Of a DNA stretch of 32,167 nucleotides, positions 27,910-32,167 are shown in pieces. The position numbers and the translations under genes were made by a program. The stretch comes from 2-01-FULL-50-23 sp964509695 (GTDB lineage Bacteria > Patescibacteriota > Microgenomatia > UBA1400 > MFAQ01), in the NCBI GenBank assembly GCA_964509695.1, contig CAZDXN010000009.1:1-32167 (forward strand), read 5' to 3'. Under the pieces are notes generated by a model. That model ran no database searches. It saw only the letters and a list, made by a program, of their open reading frames with translations, and was not told the origin of the DNA. How positions within the stretch are numbered: the first letter of the stretch is position 1; every line of letters begins with the position of its first letter.

Positions 27910-29411
27910 ACAAACGCGTTATTCTTTGTATCATGGATGGCTGGGGAATTGCCCCACCCAGTCCGGGGAATGCCATTACCCTAGCCAATCCACCCACTTA
28001 CAAAAACCTTATGGAACACTATCCCCATAGCCAGTTGGAGGCGTCGGGCATTGCCGTCGGTCTACCCGCCGATCAAGACGGGAACACCGAAACCGGCCAC
28101 CTGAATATCGGCGCCGGTCGAATCGTCTATCAGGATTTAGCCCGTATCAATATGAGCATCGCCGAAGGCTCATTCTTTTCTAATCCGGCTCTCCTTGAAG
28201 CGATTAATCACGCCAACACCAATCATTCCGCTCTCCATCTCGTTGGGTTAATTGGCGCCTCCGGAGTTCACGCCGCCAATGAGCATCTTTATGCCCTGAT
28301 TATGTTGGCCGCCCATCACGAAGTTGAAAGGGTATATCTTCATTTGATTACCGACGGTCGGGACTCGCCTCCGCACGACGCCATCAATCAAATCAACGCC
28401 GTGATAAATCATCTTACCCGCTATCTATCTTCCGGAAAAATAGCCAGTCTACTGGGGCGCTACTACGCCATGGACCGCGATATGCGTCTTGACCGCACCA
28501 AACTTGCCTTCGATTGCCTTACCGGAACAACCTGCCCAAACGTGGAAACAGCCGAACAGGCCATAAAAGAATCTTACGATCGGGGAGAAAGTGACGAATT
28601 CATCAAGCCGGTCAGTATCGGCGAAAATCCAGCCGAAACCAGGATCAAAAATGACGACGCGGTTATATTTTACAATTTTCGAATCGACCGACCCCGACAA
28701 CTGACAAAAACCATTCTTGACGCCAATATCTCTAATCTAAAGCTCGTTACCATGACGAAATACCACCCAAAGTTTAATGTTCCAGTTGCTTTTCCCGACC
28801 AAATTCTCAAAAACCCCCTAGGAGAAATTGTCAGTGCCACCGGTCAAAAACAGCTCCGGGCCGCCGAAAGTGAAAAAGAACGTTTTGTCACCTACTACTT
28901 CAACGGCCAAAGATATGATCCGTTTCCGGGAGAAGACCGACTGATAATTCCCTCACCTCAGGTCGCCACCTACGATCTTGCCCCGGAAATGAGCACGTCC
29001 TTACTGATAGACTCATTTTGTAAAACCTTTGCCTCCAACGGCCACATTTTAGGAGTTATCAATATCGCTTGTCCCGATATGGTCGCCCACACCGGTAATA
29101 TCGAGAAAACAATTTTGGCTGTTAAAGCCGCCGATGCCGGACTAGCCAAATTACTCGAATTAGCCAACCAAACAAATTCATACTTATTAATGACCGCAGA
29201 TCATGGTAACGCCGAGGAACTTCTCAATCGGGAAACTCGCGAAATGGACACCGAGCACTCACTCTTTCCCGTGCCTTTTATTATCTATTCAAAAGAATCG
29301 CTTTCCGGAAAACTCGAAAATGGGGTCTTGGCAGACGTTGCCCCTACAATTCTGAGCCTCCTAGATATACCAAAACCTTCGGAAATGACCGGCAAAAATC
29401 TCTATAGTTAA
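27906..29411 (+). CDS. gpmI: 2,3-bisphosphoglycerate-independent phosphoglycerate mutase
   Basis: A 501-aa enzyme of the alkaline phosphatase superfamily that interconverts 3- and 2-phosphoglycerate with two metal ions. CIMDGWGIAP holds the first metal ligand D11; the nucleophile loop reads DGN-T61-ETGHLNIGAGR where the family norm is GNSEVGH, so the phosphorylated Ser is replaced by Thr. HLITDGRDSPP, YYAMDRD and the C-terminal TADHGNAEE and TEHSLFPVPFI complete the site. Since all other ligands are intact it is probably active with Thr as nucleophile (inference). It directly follows enolase. Confidence 0.95.
   Translation: MNKRVILCIMDGWGIAPPSPGNAITLANPPTYKNLMEHYPHSQLEASGIAVGLPADQDGNTETGHLNIGAGRIVYQDLARINMSIAEGSFFSNPALLEAINHANTNHSALHLVGLIGASGVHAANEHLYALIMLAAHHEVERVYLHLITDGRDSPPHDAINQINAVINHLTRYLSSGKIASLLGRYYAMDRDMRLDRTKLAFDCLTGTTCPNVETAEQAIKESYDRGESDEFIKPVSIGENPAETRIKNDDAVIFYNFRIDRPRQLTKTILDANISNLKLVTMTKYHPKFNVPVAFPDQILKNPLGEIVSATGQKQLRAAESEKERFVTYYFNGQRYDPFPGEDRLIIPSPQVATYDLAPEMSTSLLIDSFCKTFASNGHILGVINIACPDMVAHTGNIEKTILAVKAADAGLAKLLELANQTNSYLLMTADHGNAEELLNRETREMDTEHSLFPVPFIIYSKESLSGKLENGVLADVAPTILSLLDIPKPSEMTGKNLYS
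29403..29408 (+). promoter_or_regulatory. Possible internal -10 box TATAGT
   Basis: TATAGT inside the last codons of gpmI, 8 nt before the ATG at 29417. It could give the acyl-CoA synthetase its own leaderless message. Confidence 0.35.
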
Positions 29412-29416
29412 ATCAC

Positions 29417-31153
29417 ATGCAAAAGTTCAAAACCATCACCGTCGAGGACAAACACTTGGATTTTGAACCGAATTTAAAAGACTACGCCAAAGCTTACCGC
29501 GATTTTGATTTGAAGGAGTGGGGGAGAGGAGAGATCGAGTACTTTGAGGATGGCAAACTTAACGCCGCCTTCAACGCCGTTGAGCGCCATGCCGCCAATG
29601 AAAATAAGAATAAGGTCGCTCTTTATCACCTTGACGACAATCTAGTCGAGACCAAAATTACTTTTTTTGAGCTAAACCAGCTCGCCGACAAATTTGGCAA
29701 CTACCTCAAATCTCTGGGTGTCAAACCTGGGGACCGTGTCTTCTTCTTTCTTCCCCGTGTTCCGGAAATTTTTTATGGATTTTTGGGAACTTTGAAGATC
29801 GGCGCAATTGCCGGAACCATGTTCTCCGCCTTTGGTTCCGACGCCATCTTCGACCGGCTCGAAAACAGTTCCGCCAAAGTTCTCATTACCACAGAAGAAC
29901 TAAAACCCCGCCTAAATACTATTAGAAGGAAGCTCCCCGCTCTGGAGCATATTGTCACAACCACCGAACTTGCCAAACAGCTAATCAAGCAATCAGAAAT
30001 CCTCCACACCAGCCACACCAATCCGGACGATCCCGCCTTCATGCTTTATACCTCCGGGACTACAGGCAAGCCCAAAGGCGTCATTCACGCTCACCAGGCG
30101 ATAATTCAGCAGCACCTGACCGCCAAATATGTTCTTGACCTCAAACCCAGCGACGTTTATTGGTGTACTGCCGACCCCGGCTGGGTCACCGGCATCGCTT
30201 ATCAAATTCTCGGCACCCTGAGCAACGCCGCCAGTACCATCGTCTATTCCGGCAGGTTTGATCCGAAAACGTGGTACAAAATCATCGAAAAGTATCACGT
30301 CACCGTCTGGTACTCTGCTCCCACCGCCATTCGCATGCTTCAGGCAGCCGGAGACGAACTAGCTCATTTCCACAATTTATCTTCCCTCCGCCACCTTGGT
30401 AGTGTCGGTGAACCCCTGAATCCCGAGCCGCTCCTCTGGAGTCAGCGAGTCTACAAGCACGCCTTCCACGACACTTGGTGGCAAACCGAAACCGGGGGAA
30501 TCATGATCGCCAATTACCCCAGCCTAGACATTCGTGTCGGGTCCATGGGCAAGCCTTTTCCTGGAATCCACCCCACCATTGTTGATGACCATGGCCACGA
30601 GCTACCTCCTCTTACCGAAGGAAATCTGGCTCTGAAAAAAGGATTTTCCTCCCAAATGATCAAGATCTGGATGCGACCAAAAAAATTCAAATCCTACTTC
30701 ATCAAAGTTGGCCACGGCCATGAGCTAGTCGAATGGTATATTACCGGTGATCGAGCATTCAAGGATAAAGACGGTTATTATTGGTTTGTCGGCCGAGCCG
30801 ACGACGTCATCAAGACCCAAGGCGAGCGCGTTGGCCCATTCGAGGTCGAAAGCGCCATTATCAGCTATCCAGCCTGTGCCGAAGCCGGCGTCATCGGCAA
30901 ACCGGACGTTCTTAGAGGCGAGATCATCAAGGCCTTTATCGCTCTCAAGCCGGGCTTCAAACCTTCAGAAAAACTAAAAGAAAAAATCATGGACCACGTC
31001 AAACACCATCTGGCCGGTCACGCTTATCCTCGCGAAATTGAATTCGTCGACAGTCTTCCCAAAACCAGATCCGGAAAGATCGTCCGGCGTCTTCTTCGCG
31101 CCCGCGAGCTCGACCTGCCTCTCGGCGACACCTCCACCCTCGAGGAATTCTGA
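29417..31153 (+). CDS. Acetyl-CoA synthetase-like AMP-forming acyl-CoA synthetase
   Basis: A 578-aa adenylate-forming enzyme. The A3 loop Y211-TSGTTGKPKG binds ATP; WWQTETGG is the acetyl-CoA synthetase-type A5; YITGDRAFKDKDGYYWFVGRADD is A7/A8; TQGERVGPFEVESA replaces the usual SGHRLGT; and K554 in TRSGKIVRR is the A10 lysine that can be acetylated. It is shorter than bacterial AcsA (about 650 aa). It makes acetyl- or propionyl-CoA from the acid, or could run backwards. It lies 5 bp after gpmI, which ties it to the lower glycolysis run. Confidence 0.88.
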   Translation: MQKFKTITVEDKHLDFEPNLKDYAKAYRDFDLKEWGRGEIEYFEDGKLNAAFNAVERHAANENKNKVALYHLDDNLVETKITFFELNQLADKFGNYLKSLGVKPGDRVFFFLPRVPEIFYGFLGTLKIGAIAGTMFSAFGSDAIFDRLENSSAKVLITTEELKPRLNTIRRKLPALEHIVTTTELAKQLIKQSEILHTSHTNPDDPAFMLYTSGTTGKPKGVIHAHQAIIQQHLTAKYVLDLKPSDVYWCTADPGWVTGIAYQILGTLSNAASTIVYSGRFDPKTWYKIIEKYHVTVWYSAPTAIRMLQAAGDELAHFHNLSSLRHLGSVGEPLNPEPLLWSQRVYKHAFHDTWWQTETGGIMIANYPSLDIRVGSMGKPFPGIHPTIVDDHGHELPPLTEGNLALKKGFSSQMIKIWMRPKKFKSYFIKVGHGHELVEWYITGDRAFKDKDGYYWFVGRADDVIKTQGERVGPFEVESAIISYPACAEAGVIGKPDVLRGEIIKAFIALKPGFKPSEKLKEKIMDHVKHHLAGHAYPREIEFVDSLPKTRSGKIVRRLLRARELDLPLGDTSTLEEF

Positions 31154-31158
31154 GGTAT

Positions 31159-31190
31159 TCCGAAGTCCTGAGCTTGTGCCGAAGGATTGA
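31159..31190. repeat. Dispersed short repeat (TCCTGAGCTTG...CGAAGGA type)
   Basis: TCCTGAGCTTG-tgc-CGAAGGA is a widespread short intergenic element with TCC/GGA ends. It separates the acyl-CoA synthetase from the small membrane peptide gene. Confidence 0.5.
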
Positions 31191-31205
31191 TTCCCAAAAA
31201 TGTGG

Positions 31206-31230
31206 TAAAATCCCCACTTGAAAGGAGGAG
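31206..31230 (+). promoter_or_regulatory. -10 box TAAAAT and strong Shine-Dalgarno
   Basis: TAAAAT at 31206-31211, then a leader of about 15 nt with AAAGGAGGAGG (31221-31231) just before the ATG at 31234. It is the only near-perfect Shine-Dalgarno I see before a gene in this window. Confidence 0.6.
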
Positions 31231-31233
31231 GCC

Positions 31234-31392
31234 ATGAACCTTCCGGTAAGTCTTACCTGGGCGGTGTACGCGGTACCCCTGTGCTTGGTACCGCTTCTCG
31301 CCCCGATCATCCCAATTGGGGTGATCTGGATGCGGAACGCCATCGCCCGTAGCCGCTATGGCAAAGGTCCTGACATCAACACGCTTGACTAG
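31234..31392 (+). CDS. 52-aa membrane peptide
   Basis: MNLPVSLTWAVYAVPLCLVP begins a hydrophobic stretch reaching to about residue 33 (one long or two short membrane helices), followed by WMRNAIARSRYGKG and a polar tail. The positive residues after the helix suggest the C-terminus stays inside. No family is recognised. It has its own TAAAAT box, a strong Shine-Dalgarno and a strong terminator, unlike its neighbours, and it uses GC-rich codons such as CTG, GCG and GTG. It is an independent, probably well expressed unit. Too short for default gene finders. Confidence 0.6.
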   Translation: MNLPVSLTWAVYAVPLCLVPLLAPIIPIGVIWMRNAIARSRYGKGPDINTLD

Positions 31393-31400
31393 GGGCCATC

Positions 31401-31425
31401 GGCCCCCCCTCGGGGGGGCCTTTTT
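31401..31425 (+). terminator. Strong intrinsic terminator
   Basis: GGCCCCCC-CTCG-GGGGGGCC followed by TTTTT. An alternative upstream hairpin GGGGCC-atc-GGCCCC (31392-31406) overlaps its 5' arm. It ends the 52-aa gene and may also protect rsmI from read-through. Confidence 0.85.
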
Positions 31426-31430
31426 ATTAC

Positions 31431-32120
31431 CTAATTCTTACGGAAAAGAAGCACCACCTCTCCCTTAATCGACTTCAAACTAGCCAAAACTTCAGCCACA
31501 GTCCCCCTGATTACCTGTTCATACTCCTTGGTTAGTTCCCGGGCGATTACGACGGAGGTTTCCGTACCAAACTGGGTTTGAATTTCTTCTAGTGTCTGTT
31601 TTACTCGATACGGCGATTCATAAATAATGACTGTCACGCCCACCATTTCCTTGACTGCCTTCCAGTTCTCGTTTCGCTTGCCAGTCTTTTTCGGCAAGAA
31701 GCCCAAAAACGTCACTTTATCGGCCGAAAGTCCGGAAATAGCCAGCGCCGTCATCGCCGCCGTTGGGCCGGGAACAACCTCAATACTGCCTCCCCGAGAC
31801 AAAATTTCATTTACCAGGCGATAGCCGGGGTCGGATATCAAGGGCATTCCCGCGTCCGAAACCAGAACCGCCTCATCAGCCAGCGTAATCTGATCCGCCA
31901 ACCAAGACAGCTTCTCTAGCTCATTAAAGTCATTCATCACCATTAATTTACCGGAAAAAGGAGATGTTAGATGGCCATCATTCATTAACTTTTGCCACAG
32001 TTTATGAAAGACTCGGGTATCCTCACAAATGATCGTTTTTGCTTCACGCAAGGTCTTGATCGCCCTCAAACTAATATCCTCAATATTACCCAAAGGTAAA
32101 CCAACCAAAGTTAGCTTCAT
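31431..32120 (-). CDS. rsmI: 16S rRNA (cytidine-1402-2'-O)-methyltransferase RsmI
   Basis: A 229-aa tetrapyrrole-methylase-fold enzyme that methylates the ribose of C1402 in the decoding centre. The N-terminus LVGLPLGNIEDISLRAI stands for the usual VATPIGNLEDI; EDTR, LVSDAGMPLISDPGYRLV, VVPGPTAAMTALAISGL and FLGFLPKK follow in the expected order, then VIYESPYRVKQTLEEI and ARELTKEYEQVIRGT. E. coli RsmI has 286 aa; the C-terminal extension is missing here. I place the start at 32120 because TAGAAT lies exactly 6 nt upstream; the ATG at 32126 would fall inside the gap. Confidence 0.93.
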   Translation of the reverse strand: MKLTLVGLPLGNIEDISLRAIKTLREAKTIICEDTRVFHKLWQKLMNDGHLTSPFSGKLMVMNDFNELEKLSWLADQITLADEAVLVSDAGMPLISDPGYRLVNEILSRGGSIEVVPGPTAAMTALAISGLSADKVTFLGFLPKKTGKRNENWKAVKEMVGVTVIIYESPYRVKQTLEEIQTQFGTETSVVIARELTKEYEQVIRGTVAEVLASLKSIKGEVVLLFRKN

Positions 32121-32126
32121 TAGCAT

Positions 32127-32132
32127 ATTCTA
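32127..32132 (-). promoter_or_regulatory. -10 box TAGAAT for rsmI
   Basis: Minus-strand TAGAAT, 6-nt gap (atgcta), ATG at 32120. Confidence 0.55.
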
Positions 32133-32143
32133 CCTTAGTGTGA

Positions 32144-32149
32144 TACAAT
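32144..32149 (+). promoter_or_regulatory. Extended -10 (TGA-TACAAT) pointing out of the window
   Basis: TGA-TACAAT on the plus strand, divergent from rsmI. By the spacing rule of this window a gene should start within a few nt of 32156-32159 or soon after. Confidence 0.35.
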
Positions 32150-32167
32150 ACCCCTATTGTTCTTAGA

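Noticed and set aside
1..32167. UGA recoded as glycine (as in some Patescibacteria groups)
   Set aside because: Core genes such as ruvA and the isomerase end at UGA exactly at the expected C-terminus and none has an internal UGA.

Overview
The window looks like a chromosomal segment of a Candidate Phyla Radiation (Patescibacteria) bacterium, most plausibly of the Microgenomates type. This is an inference from gene style, not from a marker phylogeny. The evidence is tight gene packing with 4-bp ATGA overlaps, shortened versions of housekeeping proteins (226-aa HolA, 249-aa PrmC), small lineage-specific proteins, tRNAs without an encoded CCA, and dispersed short palindromes. UGA is read as stop. 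Almost every gene that heads a transcription unit has a TAnnnT -10 box ending 6-9 nt before its start codon, so transcription should begin at or next to the start codon (leaderless mRNAs).

Left part (1 to about 9.8 kb) is an accessory, more AT-rich island next to two tRNA genes. It holds a nucleotidyltransferase-like protein, a 390-bp field of hairpins, an overlapping 57-aa/191-aa gene pair with an RNxxH motif, a permuted FtsK-like protein (gamma domain first, motor without a Walker A), tiny basic ORFs, and a restriction-modification cluster. The cluster is hsdR, then a fused HsdM-single-TRD protein with a HEPN-like C-terminal domain, then a small exported protein and a membrane-anchored protein. 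A GIY-YIG gene lies between two copies of the tRNA-Glu 3' end, as expected of an integration scar.

Middle part (10-21.8 kb) is mostly information processing: tandem zinc ribbons, a class IV aminotransferase, a P-loop kinase, two SpoU-type RNA methyltransferases, a cupin, a Y-family DNA polymerase with a small follower gene, PrmC, the ruvC-coiled coil-ruvA-ruvB group, a secreted glycosidase-like/DUF192 fusion, and HolA.

Right part (21.8-31.2 kb) is a compact carbon-metabolism run: phosphohexomutase, phosphoglucose/phosphomannose isomerase, PEP synthase, enolase, cofactor-independent phosphoglycerate mutase, and acyl/acetyl-CoA synthetase. It links sugar phosphates to PEP, pyruvate and acetyl-CoA. 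It is followed by an isolated 52-aa membrane peptide gene with an unusually strong Shine-Dalgarno and terminator, and by rsmI on the minus strand.

The best candidates for something undescribed are the HEPN-like domain fused to the HsdM-S protein with its two extracytoplasmic followers, the permuted pseudo-ATPase FtsK relative, the systematic leaderless promoter geometry (including a palindromic -10 box shared by ruvC and a divergent methyltransferase gene), and a palindromic repeat family with a copy inserted in frame inside that methyltransferase.
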